DNA of 64,000 bases, taken from assembly GCF_002209555.1 (NCBI RefSeq), contig NZ_NJIF01000002.1:186001-250000 (forward strand), given 5' to 3'. Below are positions 26,518 through 35,658 of the stretch, piece by piece. Numbering within the stretch: the first letter of the stretch is position 1; each line of letters begins with the position of its first letter. This DNA is from Achromobacter insolitus. GTDB taxonomy: Bacteria; Pseudomonadota; Gammaproteobacteria; Burkholderiales; Burkholderiaceae_B. Both the position numbers and the translations under genes were made by a program. Below the pieces are notes generated by a model. The model saw only the letters and a program-made list of their open reading frames with translations. It had not been told where the DNA came from and did no database searches.

Positions 26518-26866
26518 GCTCCGTTGGTGCGCGGATAGCGCGACAGAAGTGACAGGGCCCCGGCCCCATGGGGAACCGGGGCATGGCGTTGCTGCTTACG
26601 ACGAAATACGGATCGGGGTCTGACAAGACGCGGCGCCAGCCGCGCGCGGGCCGCCTACGATGGCGCTGCCGGGAATCACTGCGCAGGACTTCGACTTCAC
26701 GATAGACCCAACCCCTTGTGATTATCATGACGGGGACGGACCCACGCCGATGCAGAACGAATCTTATAGACCCATTCGTTTAAGCGTCAATCGGTTTGGA
26801 TTGGGGTTAGTCCTTGCTTGCCGGCGGCGGGGAATGGTGCGTGCGCCAAGACGTGCGCTTGCGCGC
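26518..26866. other. Intergenic region upstream of the peptide importer operon
   Basis: 349 bases between the GTPase stop (26867) and the binding-protein start (26517), both on the minus strand. I see a GC hairpin (GCCCCGG/CCGGGGC) at about 26558-26582 and an AT-rich patch at 26755-26800 that may hold the importer promoter. There is no reading frame worth calling and no clear operator. Confidence 0.4.
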
Positions 26867-28255
26867 TCAGGCGCCTGGCGGCGGCGCGTCGGCAAGGGTT
26901 TTCGCCAATTCGCGCACCACGCGCTTGCGGCGGTCGCTGTCTTCGTAGTGCTCGCCCAAGGCGGACCATTCAGGCCGGCTGCGGGCTTCTTTCAGCGCTT
27001 CGGGCAAGGGCCCCTTGCGCCAGGCTTCGTCCTCCGGATGGTCTAGTCTCAATGGGTCGCGCGCGGCGTGGCCGCGGCGCTCGAGTGCCTCGATCAGTTG
27101 GCGCTGGCGCAGGGCCAGGAGGCGCAGCACCGCGTCATCCACGCTGATTTCGCGCCAGCCGCGCAGCTTGCCGGCCACGCGCTTGCCTAGCTTTTCCACG
27201 CCTTGCCACAGGCCGCCGGCGGCGGCGCCGATCAGCATGCCTGTGCCCAGGCTCAGGCCGGCGCTGAACAGGTCCACGGCGGCTCCGGCCATGGCGCCGG
27301 CGGCGGCCCCCATGCCGACCTGCACGCCCATGTCCTTCAGCGCCTGGGGATGGAACAGGTCCATGCCCCAGCGCTCGCCTTGCAGGGGCAGCGCGTCGTC
27401 GGTGAAATCCGCCGCGCGGAAGTTATATAGCGCCAGCAGGGCATTGACGCAGGTCTGTTCGCGCTGGCGCACGTGATCGCGCAGCTTGCCCGATGCGGCG
27501 GCGAGCGCCGTGTCGTCGCTGGCGCTGGATACGTGCAGGGCCGCCACGTCGATCAGCAGATCGGCGAGCAGCTCGTAAGCCGCGTTGCGGCGCGCTTGGC
27601 GCTGCGCGGCCAGGCTGGCGGACAACCGGGCCAGCGCGGGGGCGTGCCGGTCCAGCAGCACGCCGAGCTTGGCGTAGAGCTGTTGTTCGCCATCCAGCGG
27701 CGGCGCGACGGTGTCGAACTCCACGACGGCGTGCAGGCCCAAGCGCGCCATGGCGGCGCGCCATTCGTCGGCGCGATGCGCGGGAGCGTTGACGAAATTC
27801 AGCACCGGCAGCAGAGGCCGGCCGCAGGCGGCCAGGATGGCGAGCTCGTCGCGGTGTTTGCCCAGCACCGGATCGCGCGCGTCGATGACATACAGCGCGG
27901 CGTCGCAGTCCAGCATCTTGGCCAGCACGCGGGCTTCCTGTTCGTAGCGGCCGTGAGCTTCGGGCGTATCGAGGAAGCGTCGGATGCGCGCCGGTCCGTC
28001 CAGGCGCTCTTGCGGGCTGTCCAGTTTTTCCAGGTATTCCAGCAGCGAGATGCTGTCTTCCATGCCCGGCGTGTCGAACCATTCCAGCACGGCCCGCCCT
28101 TCAAGCCGCAGGCGCGCGCCTTCGACGTGGCGCGTGGTGCCGGGACTGTCGGCCACTTCGCCGAAAGTGGTGTCGCGCGTCAGGGTGCGCAGCAGCGACG
28201 TCTTGCCGGTGTTGGTATGGCCGACCACAGCGATTTTGATGAGCTCTTCAGCCAT
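26867..28255 (-). CDS. DUF3482 Era-like GTPase with a membrane-inserting glycine-zipper segment
   Basis: 462-aa GTPase of unknown role. G1 is GHTNTGKTS (residues 12-20) and G3 is DTPG (61-64). The region expected to hold NKxD instead reads LNFVN, so base recognition may be altered. Around residues 310-350 there is a Gly/Ala-rich double segment (GAAAGAMAGAAVDLF and GTGMLIGAAAGGLW) resembling a membrane-inserting glycine zipper. The start at 28255 overlaps the upstream DUF2868 gene by 8 bases, so the two are translationally coupled. Membrane remodelling or stress roles are conceivable but unproven. Confidence 0.85.
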   Translation of the reverse strand: MAEELIKIAVVGHTNTGKTSLLRTLTRDTTFGEVADSPGTTRHVEGARLRLEGRAVLEWFDTPGMEDSISLLEYLEKLDSPQERLDGPARIRRFLDTPEAHGRYEQEARVLAKMLDCDAALYVIDARDPVLGKHRDELAILAACGRPLLPVLNFVNAPAHRADEWRAAMARLGLHAVVEFDTVAPPLDGEQQLYAKLGVLLDRHAPALARLSASLAAQRQARRNAAYELLADLLIDVAALHVSSASDDTALAAASGKLRDHVRQREQTCVNALLALYNFRAADFTDDALPLQGERWGMDLFHPQALKDMGVQVGMGAAAGAMAGAAVDLFSAGLSLGTGMLIGAAAGGLWQGVEKLGKRVAGKLRGWREISVDDAVLRLLALRQRQLIEALERRGHAARDPLRLDHPEDEAWRKGPLPEALKEARSRPEWSALGEHYEDSDRRKRVVRELAKTLADAPPPGA

Positions 28256-29690
28256 GGCCGGACTCCAGCCAGCCGAACGGGGCGACGGGCGCTTGCAACA
28301 CGGCATCGGCAGGCAGGCCGAGCGCAAGCAGGCGTTCGCGCCATAACGCTGCGCGGGTGGGCGGCGCATCGGCGCCTGCGCGCGGCGAGACCAGCCACAC
28401 ACGGGTCTGCTCCGCATGCGCGGCCAGTTCGGCGATCAGGGACAGTGTGCCGCGGTCCGGCGTCTGGCGCGCATCGCAGGCGATGAGCATGCGCGTGGCG
28501 GCCTTGCTGGCCAGCGCGTCCAGCACCCGGTTGCGTTCTTCGCGGGTGTCCAGATTGCCGGCCTGCTGGATGCCGCCCGGCATATCGGCGGGCGGCCATG
28601 CCAGGTCTGGCGGGAGCTCCAGACCCAGCAATACGGGCTGGCCGCCGAGGCCCGCCAGCGATGGCGCGCCGACTCGCGGTTCGTGCAAGGGGTCGACCGG
28701 GCGGTCTATGCCGGTGGACAGGGCGGGCGGTTCCAGACGGTCGCGCAAGGCGGAAAAGCCAGGCAAGGACGGATCGATGCGAAGGCCGCGCAGGGCGCGC
28801 AGCGAGCCGGCCACGCATAACGCGCCAGCCAGCAGGCGGGGCAGGATGCCGTAGACGACCAGCACGCCGATCAGCCAGAGCGACCACTGCACCTGCGCTT
28901 GGGCGGGCAGGGTCTGGGCGCCGTCGCTGGCGCGGATCATGGCCGCGTCCGGCATCGGAAATCCCAACTGCGCCGGCAGCCAGCCTATGGCCTGTGTCAG
29001 GCGCACGAAGGTGTCGGGCGCCAGCAAGGTGGTGGCCCAGATGAAGCGGTAGCTGGCGGTGGACAGCACGGCCAGCAGGACCGCCAGCGCGGCGCACAAG
29101 GCGGTGAGCCACAACAGGTGACTGATGCCGCCGAATAGCCAGCGCAACGCGCCCGCGCGGGCCAGCAGGTTCAGGAAGGCCTGCGGCACGAGCGCGCCGT
29201 CGGGGCCGCGGGCCAGCTTGCGCGTGGCCCAGAGCCAGACGCGCCCCAGTCCCGTGATGGACGAGGCCCGCAGCAAGAAGCTGGCGAGCCAAAGCACAAA
29301 CGTGACCGCATGCAGGCCCAGCAATGCGCCCAGCGCCCACAATACGTTGACCGGCCGTGATCCGTCGCCCAATGCGCCCAGCGCGGCGCCGGCGCCGGAA
29401 AGCGCGGCCAGCAGGAACAGGGCGGCGAGGATGGCCAGGGCGCTGCGGCGCCAGGTGTTGACCAGGGATATGAGGTTGTCGCGTTGCGCCAGCAGCGCAG
29501 CGCGCGCCAGGATGCGCGAGGGCAGATCAATGTCCTGCTGCCGCACGCGGCGCACTGCGTCCGCGTCTTCCAGCGGTCCCCAATGGGCTTCGCGCAGGCG
29601 GATCAACTCGGCCAGCCAGTGCGCGCGCACGGGGCCGGCGTTGACGGGGTCAGCCGTAGGGATGGAATCGCGAGAGGTCGTAGACGGCAT
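28248..29690 (-). CDS. DUF2868 membrane protein, partner of the DUF3482 GTPase
   Basis: 480-aa protein of unknown function. A soluble N-terminus (about 1-80, LAELIRLREAHWGPLEDADA) precedes two membrane helices (about 84-107 and 115-140), a third (186-210) and a fourth (about 272-300). The C-terminal cytoplasmic domain (about 310-480) contains Rossmann-like stretches (RMLIACDARQTPDRGTLSLI) that resemble a degenerate nucleotide-binding fold. It overlaps the GTPase gene by 8 bases. This pairing is recurrent in proteobacteria, but I know of no assigned biochemical role. Confidence 0.82.
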   Translation of the reverse strand: MPSTTSRDSIPTADPVNAGPVRAHWLAELIRLREAHWGPLEDADAVRRVRQQDIDLPSRILARAALLAQRDNLISLVNTWRRSALAILAALFLLAALSGAGAALGALGDGSRPVNVLWALGALLGLHAVTFVLWLASFLLRASSITGLGRVWLWATRKLARGPDGALVPQAFLNLLARAGALRWLFGGISHLLWLTALCAALAVLLAVLSTASYRFIWATTLLAPDTFVRLTQAIGWLPAQLGFPMPDAAMIRASDGAQTLPAQAQVQWSLWLIGVLVVYGILPRLLAGALCVAGSLRALRGLRIDPSLPGFSALRDRLEPPALSTGIDRPVDPLHEPRVGAPSLAGLGGQPVLLGLELPPDLAWPPADMPGGIQQAGNLDTREERNRVLDALASKAATRMLIACDARQTPDRGTLSLIAELAAHAEQTRVWLVSPRAGADAPPTRAALWRERLLALGLPADAVLQAPVAPFGWLESGHG

Positions 29691-29777
29691 CGCGTCGGGC
29701 AGCGGTACGGTCAGGCCCCTGGGGGCGGTGGACCATTGTAGACCGGGCGGGCCGGGAAACGGGGCCGTAGCGCCGGC

Positions 29778-30668
29778 TCAGTGCCTGGCGCGCGCGCTGC
29801 GGTATTGTCCAGGCGTGACGCCCACGGCGTCACGGAAGACCCGCGCCAAGTGGCTGGCGTTGCCGAAGCCGCTGGCCTGGGCGATGCCGGCGAGGTCGCC
29901 CTTGCCAGCCTCCAGCAGTGTGCGCGCGTGCGCCAGCCGCCGTGCCCGCACCCAGGCGTGCGGGGGCTCGCCGAAAGAGGTGTGGAACATCCGGGCGAAA
30001 TGGTAGGTCGAGAGCGCCGCCACGCCGGCCAATTCGTCCAGAGTCAGCGGTTCGGCCAGATGCGCGTCGACATAGTCCATGATGCGCCGGCGCACGGCAG
30101 GCGCCAGGCCGCCTCGCAGCGGTGCTCCAGGCTTGCGTGCCACGCCCTGGTTGAGCAAGTGGTGCAGCACGGTTTCGGCCGCGCTGCTGGCCGCCAGCCG
30201 GTCGGCGGGCTGGTTCCAGTCGGTGCCCATCAGTTGCCGGCACACGTCGATCAGCGACTCGTCATGGATGTAGGTGCGGTCGCGCAGCTCCAGCGTGCGG
30301 GGCTCGCAGTCCAATCGCATGACGGCTTCGCGGGCCAGGCGTTCCGGCGCGATGTACAGGTGCAGGAAGTGCACGGTGTCGTTCATGCTCCAGCGCGAGT
30401 AGTGCTCCGAGGGCAGCACGCAGAACTTGCCCGCGCCGCCATGCAGGGTGTCCTGACCCACGCGGAACGACTTGTCGCCGCCGTGCAGGTAGAGCGACAA
30501 GGTGTGATGGCCGGGGTTGTCGTAGCCCAGCGTCTCGCGGGCGCTGCGCGACCATTGCGAGATGGCGAGGCCCTCGCCCAGCGTGGCGGCGCGCCCCAGC
30601 GTCGCGGTGGAGCTCGACAGGGTGCGGAAAACAGAGAAATCGGCCGGAGCCGAAGCGACGGTAGCCAT
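29778..30668 (-). CDS. AraC-family transcriptional regulator
   Basis: 296-aa regulator. An N-terminal cupin-like effector domain (about 20-150) is followed by a C-terminal double HTH: LTLDELAGVAALSTYHFARM (about 205-225), then DLAGIAQASGFGNASHLARV. The ending TPGQYRSARARH is typical. It is divergent from a DMT transporter gene with about 140 bases between them, so it probably controls that carrier. The effector is unknown. Confidence 0.9.
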   Translation of the reverse strand: MATVASAPADFSVFRTLSSSTATLGRAATLGEGLAISQWSRSARETLGYDNPGHHTLSLYLHGGDKSFRVGQDTLHGGAGKFCVLPSEHYSRWSMNDTVHFLHLYIAPERLAREAVMRLDCEPRTLELRDRTYIHDESLIDVCRQLMGTDWNQPADRLAASSAAETVLHHLLNQGVARKPGAPLRGGLAPAVRRRIMDYVDAHLAEPLTLDELAGVAALSTYHFARMFHTSFGEPPHAWVRARRLAHARTLLEAGKGDLAGIAQASGFGNASHLARVFRDAVGVTPGQYRSARARH

Positions 30669-30811
30669 ATGGATGGAATGCTACTGCGATCTCGCGCGCG
30701 ACGCGCGCGCGCAAGCAAGAAAACCGCAAGAACCGGCAATCCTGGCCAGTCGGGCGGGTGCACACTGGCTTCCCGGACCGCCCTTCCGCGTCCCTGTTTC
30801 AGCACAGCATC

Positions 30812-31714
30812 GTGAACCTCTTCCTGTATTTTCTTACCGTCGTCATCTGGGGTACCACCTGGATCGCCATCAAGCTTCAACTGGGCGTGGTGGCCATTCC
30901 GGTCTCCATCTTCTACCGGTTTGCGCTGGCAGGCATGGTCCTGTTCGTGGTCCTGGCGCTGACCCGCAAGCTCCAGAAAATGGACCGGCGCGGCCATGGC
31001 CTGTGCGTGGGCCAGGGGCTGTGTCTCTTCTGCCTGAATTTCCTGTGCTTTTACACGGCGACGCAATGGATCCCCAGCGGCCTGGTGTCGGTGGTGTTCT
31101 CGGCGGCGACGCTATGGAATGCGTTGAACGCCCGCCTGTGGTTTGGCACCCGCATTGCGCCACGGGTGATGGTGGCCGGCGGGCTCGGCTTTTCCGGGCT
31201 GGTGTTGTTGTTCTGGCCGGAACTGGCAGGCCAGGAGGCCAGCCATGAAACCTTGCTGGGCCTGGGCTTCGCCTTACTGGGCACATTCTGCTTTTCGACG
31301 GGCAACATGCTGTCATCCCTGCAACAGCGCGCGGGCATCCGGCCCTTGACCGGCAATGCCTACAGCATGCTTTACGGCGCGACCATCCTGCTGGTGGGCT
31401 GCTTGGCTGCCGGCCTGCCGTTCGAATTCGATACTTCGGCTTCCTACGTGGGCGCCCTGCTTTATCTGGCCATCCCCGGGTCCGTGATCGGCTTCACCGC
31501 CTATCTGACACTGGTGGGCCGCATGGGGCCGGCGCGCGCAGCCTACTGCACCGTGTTGTTTCCGGTCGTGGCCCTGAGCGTGTCCACCTTTGCCGAAGGA
31601 TATCAGTGGACGGCGCCGGCCCTGCTGGGCCTGGCGCTGGTGATGTTGGGCAACCTGCTGGTCTTTACCAAGTGGACGCCCTACGCGCGGCGCACCGCGG
31701 CCTGCGATGCATAG
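30812..31714 (+). CDS. DMT-superfamily (EamA) transporter
   Basis: 300-aa inner-membrane carrier with about ten helices in two EamA repeats, beginning VNLFLYFLTVVIWGTTWIAI. The start is set at the GTG at 30812, because family members begin MNLFLY; a GTG at 30758 would add 18 residues that do not resemble a helix. It is divergent from the AraC regulator. Eleven bases separate its stop from the convergent aminotransferase stop. Export of an amino acid or metabolite is likely; the substrate is unknown. Confidence 0.82.
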   Translation: MNLFLYFLTVVIWGTTWIAIKLQLGVVAIPVSIFYRFALAGMVLFVVLALTRKLQKMDRRGHGLCVGQGLCLFCLNFLCFYTATQWIPSGLVSVVFSAATLWNALNARLWFGTRIAPRVMVAGGLGFSGLVLLFWPELAGQEASHETLLGLGFALLGTFCFSTGNMLSSLQQRAGIRPLTGNAYSMLYGATILLVGCLAAGLPFEFDTSASYVGALLYLAIPGSVIGFTAYLTLVGRMGPARAAYCTVLFPVVALSVSTFAEGYQWTAPALLGLALVMLGNLLVFTKWTPYARRTAACDA

Positions 31715-31725
31715 GCACGCGCAGG

Positions 31726-32922
31726 CTAGCGGGCCAACGTGCGCAAGCCTTGCAGCAAGCGGTCGATCTCCGCGTCATTGGTCAGGTAGCTGACCGACGC
31801 CCGCGCGATCTGCGTCAAGCCTCGCGCTTGCATATCCAGCGGGGTGTAGGGCACGCCGTTGCTGCCGATGGTGATGCCCTGCGCGGCCATGGCGCGCTGG
31901 ACCGATACCGCGTCCTGGCCGGCTACGTTGAAGGACACCAGGCCCGAGCGTTCCTGGCCCTGGTCCAGAACCGTGATGCCCGGGATGGCGGCCAGTTCCG
32001 TTCGCAGTGACTCGGCCGTGGCGTCGATGCGCGCGCGTATGGCTGGCAGGCCGATGTCCAGCGCTTCCTGCAAGGCGTTGGCCAGGCCGCAGCGCAGCGC
32101 CAGCGAGGCTTCCGCGGATTCCAGGCGAGCGGCATCCGGGCGCAGCACAGGCTCGCCGTCTGCGCCCAGAGGCGCGGAGTGAGTGTCGACGAAGGCGGGT
32201 GTGAGCCGGTCCAGGAAGCCGCGCCGCACGTACAGCAGGCCGGTGCCGCGCGGGCCGCGCAAAGCCTTGCGGCCCGCGCCGCTCAATACGTCGCAACCGA
32301 TCTGGGCCACGTCCACCGGCAATTGGCCGACCGCCTGTGCCGCGTCCACGAAGTACGGGATGCCGTGGCGGCGTGCCACGCTGCCGACGGCGGCGGCGGG
32401 ATTGATCAGGCCGCCATTGGCCGGCAGCCAGGTCAGCGCGATCAAGCGCACCCGTTCGTCCAGCATGGCTTCGAGCGCCTGGGCGTCGACGCAGCCGCTA
32501 TCGTCTGAAGGGATGGTCTCCAGCGTGGCGCCAGCGCGCTGCGCCTTGAGCCGCATGACGGCCAGGTTGCCGCCCCATTCGTGGCGGCCAACCAGGATGC
32601 GGTCGCCCGGGAGCCAGGGTTCCAGCGCCGCGAACGCCGCTCCCCAGCCGGGCGAGTTGCCACCCGTCAGAGCGACTTCGGCCGGGTCCGCGTTCAGCAG
32701 TCTCGCCACCAGTGCGCGGGCTTTCTCCGTCAGTTCGCGGGATGCCACGCCCGCTTCCATGGGCCCCTGCGTGGCTTCGCGTTGCAGGTGCGCCTGGATG
32801 GCCTGCAGCGTCGCCGCCGAGGGCAGCGATGCTCCTGCATGATTGAAGTGGACGGTGGTCTGCGTACCCGGCGTCTGGGCACGCAACGCCTCTATGGTGC
32901 TGGCGGTCAAGGGGGCGGACAT
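31726..32922 (-). CDS. Class V aminotransferase-like PLP enzyme
   Basis: 398-aa fold-type I PLP enzyme of the cysteine desulfurase/isopenicillin-N-epimerase group. The Schiff-base lysine is K219 in GAGRKALRGPRGTGLLYV. D193 and Q196 in FVDAAQAVGQ contact the cofactor. The N-terminus HFNHAGASLPS is typical of the EgtE-like/uncharacterised branch. No catalytic Cys loop of true desulfurases is evident. It follows ridA by 17 bases, a sensible pairing because PLP enzymes release reactive enamines that RidA hydrolyses. The substrate is unknown. Confidence 0.85.
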   Translation of the reverse strand: MSAPLTASTIEALRAQTPGTQTTVHFNHAGASLPSAATLQAIQAHLQREATQGPMEAGVASRELTEKARALVARLLNADPAEVALTGGNSPGWGAAFAALEPWLPGDRILVGRHEWGGNLAVMRLKAQRAGATLETIPSDDSGCVDAQALEAMLDERVRLIALTWLPANGGLINPAAAVGSVARRHGIPYFVDAAQAVGQLPVDVAQIGCDVLSGAGRKALRGPRGTGLLYVRRGFLDRLTPAFVDTHSAPLGADGEPVLRPDAARLESAEASLALRCGLANALQEALDIGLPAIRARIDATAESLRTELAAIPGITVLDQGQERSGLVSFNVAGQDAVSVQRAMAAQGITIGSNGVPYTPLDMQARGLTQIARASVSYLTNDAEIDRLLQGLRTLAR

Positions 32923-32939
32923 GGCGGCTCCGGCGGGAA

Positions 32940-33413
32940 TCAGGCTTGCGTCAGGGCGATCACGGCTTCGACTTCCACTGCCACGCCCTGCGGCAGGGAG
33001 GCCACGCCGACGGCGCTGCGCGCATGGCGGCCTGCGTCGCCGAAGACCTCGACCATCAGGTCCGAGGCGCCGTTGGCGATGGCGCTTTGGCGATTGAAGT
33101 CCGGCGTGCTGGCCACGAACACCCCCAGCCGCACGACGCGGGCCACGCGATCCAGCTTGTCGCCGGTGGCGGCGGCAATTTGCGACAGGAGGCCCAGCGC
33201 CGACAGGCGCGCGGCTTCCACGCCGTCGGCATCCGAGACTTGGTCGCCCAGGCGTCCCAGATACGCTGCCTTGCCGCCCTTGCGGGATATCTGGCCCGAG
33301 ATATACAGCAGGTTGCCTTCCTGCACGAACGGCACGTAGTTGGCAGCCGGCGCGGCAGCGGCTTCGAGGGTCAGGCCAAGTTCGGCCACGCGGCCGGAGA
33401 TCGAGCGGGTCAT
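32940..33413 (-). CDS. RidA/YjgF-family enamine/imine deaminase
   Basis: 157-aa member of the YjgF/YER057c family. RidA-like motifs are GNLLYISGQIS (about 55), the conserved Arg in VARVVRLGVFVAS, and the C-terminal SAVGVASLPQGVAVEVEAV. The last lacks the usual catalytic-loop Arg pattern (RxxVxVxxLP) in part. The start at 33413 has a CAGGAG site. It forms an operon with the class V aminotransferase gene and faces no divergent gene. It is longer than canonical RidA (about 128 aa) and belongs to the YjgF-like branch with an N-terminal extension. Confidence 0.86.
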   Translation of the reverse strand: MTRSISGRVAELGLTLEAAAAPAANYVPFVQEGNLLYISGQISRKGGKAAYLGRLGDQVSDADGVEAARLSALGLLSQIAAATGDKLDRVARVVRLGVFVASTPDFNRQSAIANGASDLMVEVFGDAGRHARSAVGVASLPQGVAVEVEAVIALTQA

Positions 33414-33510
33414 GAGGGACTCCTGGATTGGGAAAAAAAGGGCAACCCCCATGCTATCGGCCGTGACGGAGCCTGACCAATCAATTTTCACGCAGTACGC
33501 ATGAGTAAAA

Positions 33511-34419
33511 CTAATGTGTTTCGTCCTGGGCCGCTTGCGTAAGCCATGCATGGAAGCGCTGGGCCGCAACGCCCAGCGCGCCGCGGGGCGTCACGTACCA
33601 CCAGCCGATGCGGGGAGCTTCCAGCGTGGTCCCCGGCAGGGCCTCCACCAGCGCGCCGCTGGCGAGCTGGGCGCCTATGAGGCGGTGGCGGCCCATCGCC
33701 ATGCCTTGCCCCGCGAGGGCGGCTTCCACCACGATGTTGTAGTCGTGCAGCCGCACGGGCTGTACTCGCCCCAGGTCGACACCATGGTGCCGGGCCCACG
33801 CGTCCCATTCGAAAGGATGGCGGGCATGCGAGGCGAGCAACGGGAAGCGCAGCAGATCCTGCGGCGTGCGCGGACGTTTCCTGCCCGCGATCAGCGCGGG
33901 GGCGCAGACCACCGACAGCCGCTCGGTCATGATCAGCCGCGCGCGCACGCCGGGCCATACGCCGCGCCCGTAGCGGATGGCCACGTCGACCTCCCCGCCC
34001 GCGACGTCCGCCAGGCCAATGTCTGGCTGCAATTGCAGATCGATGTCCGGATGCGCGGCGCTAAACGCCGCCAGGCGAGGCGCCAGCCAACGCGTGGCGA
34101 ACGAGGCCAGCAGCCCGACACGCAGCGTCTGGCGCACCGCTTCGGGAGCGCGTATCTCATCGGTGCCCTGGCGCAGCAGTTCGAAGGCCGCATGCACGCG
34201 TTCGTAGTAGGACTGCCCGGCCGCGGTCAGCGCCACGGCTCGTGTGCGCCGCTCGAATAGCGCAACACCAAGCTCGGCTTCCAGGCGCTGGATATGGTGG
34301 CTGATGGCGCTTTGCGTCACGAACAGTTCTTGCGCGGCCAGTGAAAAGCTCATGCGCCGCGCAGCCGCTTCAAAGGCGCGCAAGGAGACCAACGCAGGCA
34401 GGGATCGCACAGAACGCAT
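33511..34419 (-). CDS. LysR-family transcriptional regulator, GcvA-like
   Basis: 302-aa LTTR. The opening RSLPALVSLRAFEAAARRMS and the HTH (FSLAAQELFVTQSAISHHI) are typical of the GcvA/TrpI branch. The effector domain follows from about residue 95. The start at 34419 is chosen because homologues begin just before RSLPALVSLRAFE. It is upstream of and co-directional with ridA and the aminotransferase gene (97-base gap). It could regulate them, though it is not in the classic divergent position. Confidence 0.88.
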   Translation of the reverse strand: MRSVRSLPALVSLRAFEAAARRMSFSLAAQELFVTQSAISHHIQRLEAELGVALFERRTRAVALTAAGQSYYERVHAAFELLRQGTDEIRAPEAVRQTLRVGLLASFATRWLAPRLAAFSAAHPDIDLQLQPDIGLADVAGGEVDVAIRYGRGVWPGVRARLIMTERLSVVCAPALIAGRKRPRTPQDLLRFPLLASHARHPFEWDAWARHHGVDLGRVQPVRLHDYNIVVEAALAGQGMAMGRHRLIGAQLASGALVEALPGTTLEAPRIGWWYVTPRGALGVAAQRFHAWLTQAAQDETH

Positions 34420-34504
34420 GGGACTAGCGGTAGTGGTGAGATGAAGTGCGCACCATCGTACGCCGCGCGCGGCGCCAATGGGCCGAAGCGCCGCGTCCAA
34501 ATGC

Positions 34505-34530
34505 AAAAGGCCCGCAACAAGTTGCGGGCC
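34505..34530 (-). terminator. Terminator downstream of tRNA-Asn
   Basis: Stem GGCCCGCAAC/GTTGCGGGCC (34509-34530) followed on the minus strand by TTTTGC. It ends the tRNA-Asn transcript. Confidence 0.82.
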
Positions 34531-34548
34531 CTTCAGTACTGCATTCTT

Positions 34549-34624
34549 TGGCTCCCCGAGCTGGGCTCGAACCAGCGACCTGCGGATTAACAGTCCGTCG
34601 CTCTACCGACTGAGCTATCGGGGA
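34549..34624 (-). tRNA. tRNA-Asn (anticodon GUU)
   Basis: 76 nt with the complete cloverleaf: acceptor TCCCCGA/TCGGGGA, discriminator G and an encoded CCA. The D arm AGCTCAGTCGGTAGAGC, anticodon loop CTGTTAA and TTCGAGCC T arm are present. A terminator follows immediately. Confidence 0.97.
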
Positions 34625-34690
34625 ACAGGTAGAGGGGGCGAATTATGCACAAAAAATCGAAAGAATGCAAAACGGGTTGGCTGCGCCGAT

Positions 34691-35512
34691 TCAAGTGCCC
34701 TGTATGGCCTGCGCGGTGCGGAAGAGCTGGGGCACGATGTCGCGCAGCAGGCGGTCGACGGGGTAGTCGTGGCGCGGTGCGCTGACGCTGATCGCGGCCA
34801 GGGGCAAAGACTGTGCGTCGCGCAGCAGGACGGCGGCGCCGACCTGGTTTTGCAGCACCTGGTCTTCGGTCAACGCATAGCCGTCATCGCGGGCCTGGCG
34901 GATCAACGCCATCAATGCTTCCGGTTCGACCACGGTGCGCGGGGTGAAGGCGCGCGGCGGTGCGCGCAGCAGCGCCTGGCGTACCGCCGCGTCGTCGCGC
35001 TGCGCGAGCAGGATGCGTCCCGCGCTGTTGCACCACGCAGGCATGCGGCGGCCGGGCAGCATTTCCGCCAGGGTCATTTGCCGGCTGGGCAGACGCAGCA
35101 GATAGACCATGTCGCAATCCGCCAGCACGCTCATGTGCACCGCCAATCCGCAGCGGTCGCGCAGTGCGACCAGATGCGGCGCGGCCATGGAGACGAGGCG
35201 GTCGCTGCGCAGGAAAAAGTAGCCCAGTTCGACCACACGCGGACCAAGGCGGTAACGGCGCGACGCTGCGTCCTTGACCAGATAGCCCAGGCGTTCCCAG
35301 GTATGCACGAAGCGCTGCGCGGCGCTCTTGCCTAGTCCCGTCTGCGTGGCGATGTCGGTCAGGCCCAGCGAGTCATTGGCGTCCCGGAACGCCTCCAGCA
35401 CGCGCACGCCTTTCTCAAGCGACGCGACGTACAGGGGATCGTCCGCTGGATCGGCCGGAGACAGCGATGCCGTCGATTCGGCGGGGGTGCTGGAGGGCTG
35501 GCGCGTTTTCAT
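34691..35512 (-). CDS. IclR-family transcriptional regulator
   Basis: 273-aa regulator. The N-terminal winged HTH (about 26-85, EKGVRVLEAF then LGLTDIATQTGLGKSAAQRF) and C-terminal IclR effector domain (about 100-270) include the conserved NSAGRILLAQ and YALTEDQ motifs. The start at 35512 is preferred for its GAGAA site; an ATG at 35527 is possible. It is divergent from the amidase-Bug operon. A striking three-half-site operator lies between them, so it very probably controls both directions. Confidence 0.9.
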   Translation of the reverse strand: MKTRQPSSTPAESTASLSPADPADDPLYVASLEKGVRVLEAFRDANDSLGLTDIATQTGLGKSAAQRFVHTWERLGYLVKDAASRRYRLGPRVVELGYFFLRSDRLVSMAAPHLVALRDRCGLAVHMSVLADCDMVYLLRLPSRQMTLAEMLPGRRMPAWCNSAGRILLAQRDDAAVRQALLRAPPRAFTPRTVVEPEALMALIRQARDDGYALTEDQVLQNQVGAAVLLRDAQSLPLAAISVSAPRHDYPVDRLLRDIVPQLFRTAQAIQGT

Positions 35513-35580
35513 GAGGGTTTCTCGCATGCGGGGAAGCGATTTGGCCGCCGCGAGTGGCCGCCAGCGCTAGTTTCCCCGAA

Positions 35581-35609
35581 TTGTCCCGTACAGGAATTCC
35601 CACTATAAA
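35581..35609 (+). promoter_or_regulatory. Promoter of the amidase-Bug operon
   Basis: TTGTCC, a 17-base spacer, then TATAAA. The IclR-type operator begins 11 bases after the -10, so a bound repressor would block initiation or early elongation. Confidence 0.6.
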
Positions 35610-35619
35610 GTTGATTATT

Positions 35620-35645
35620 CAATACTTTGTATTGCATAGCAATAC
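35620..35645. promoter_or_regulatory. IclR-type operator with three alternating half-sites
   Basis: CAATAC-ttt-GTATTG and GTATTGC-ata-GCAATAC are two perfect palindromes sharing the middle half-site. It lies between the amidase promoter and start. A plausible iclR promoter on the other strand (TTGCTA-17-AATAAT) overlaps it, which suggests autoregulation. Confidence 0.75.
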
Positions 35646-35658
35646 TAATGCGGGACAA

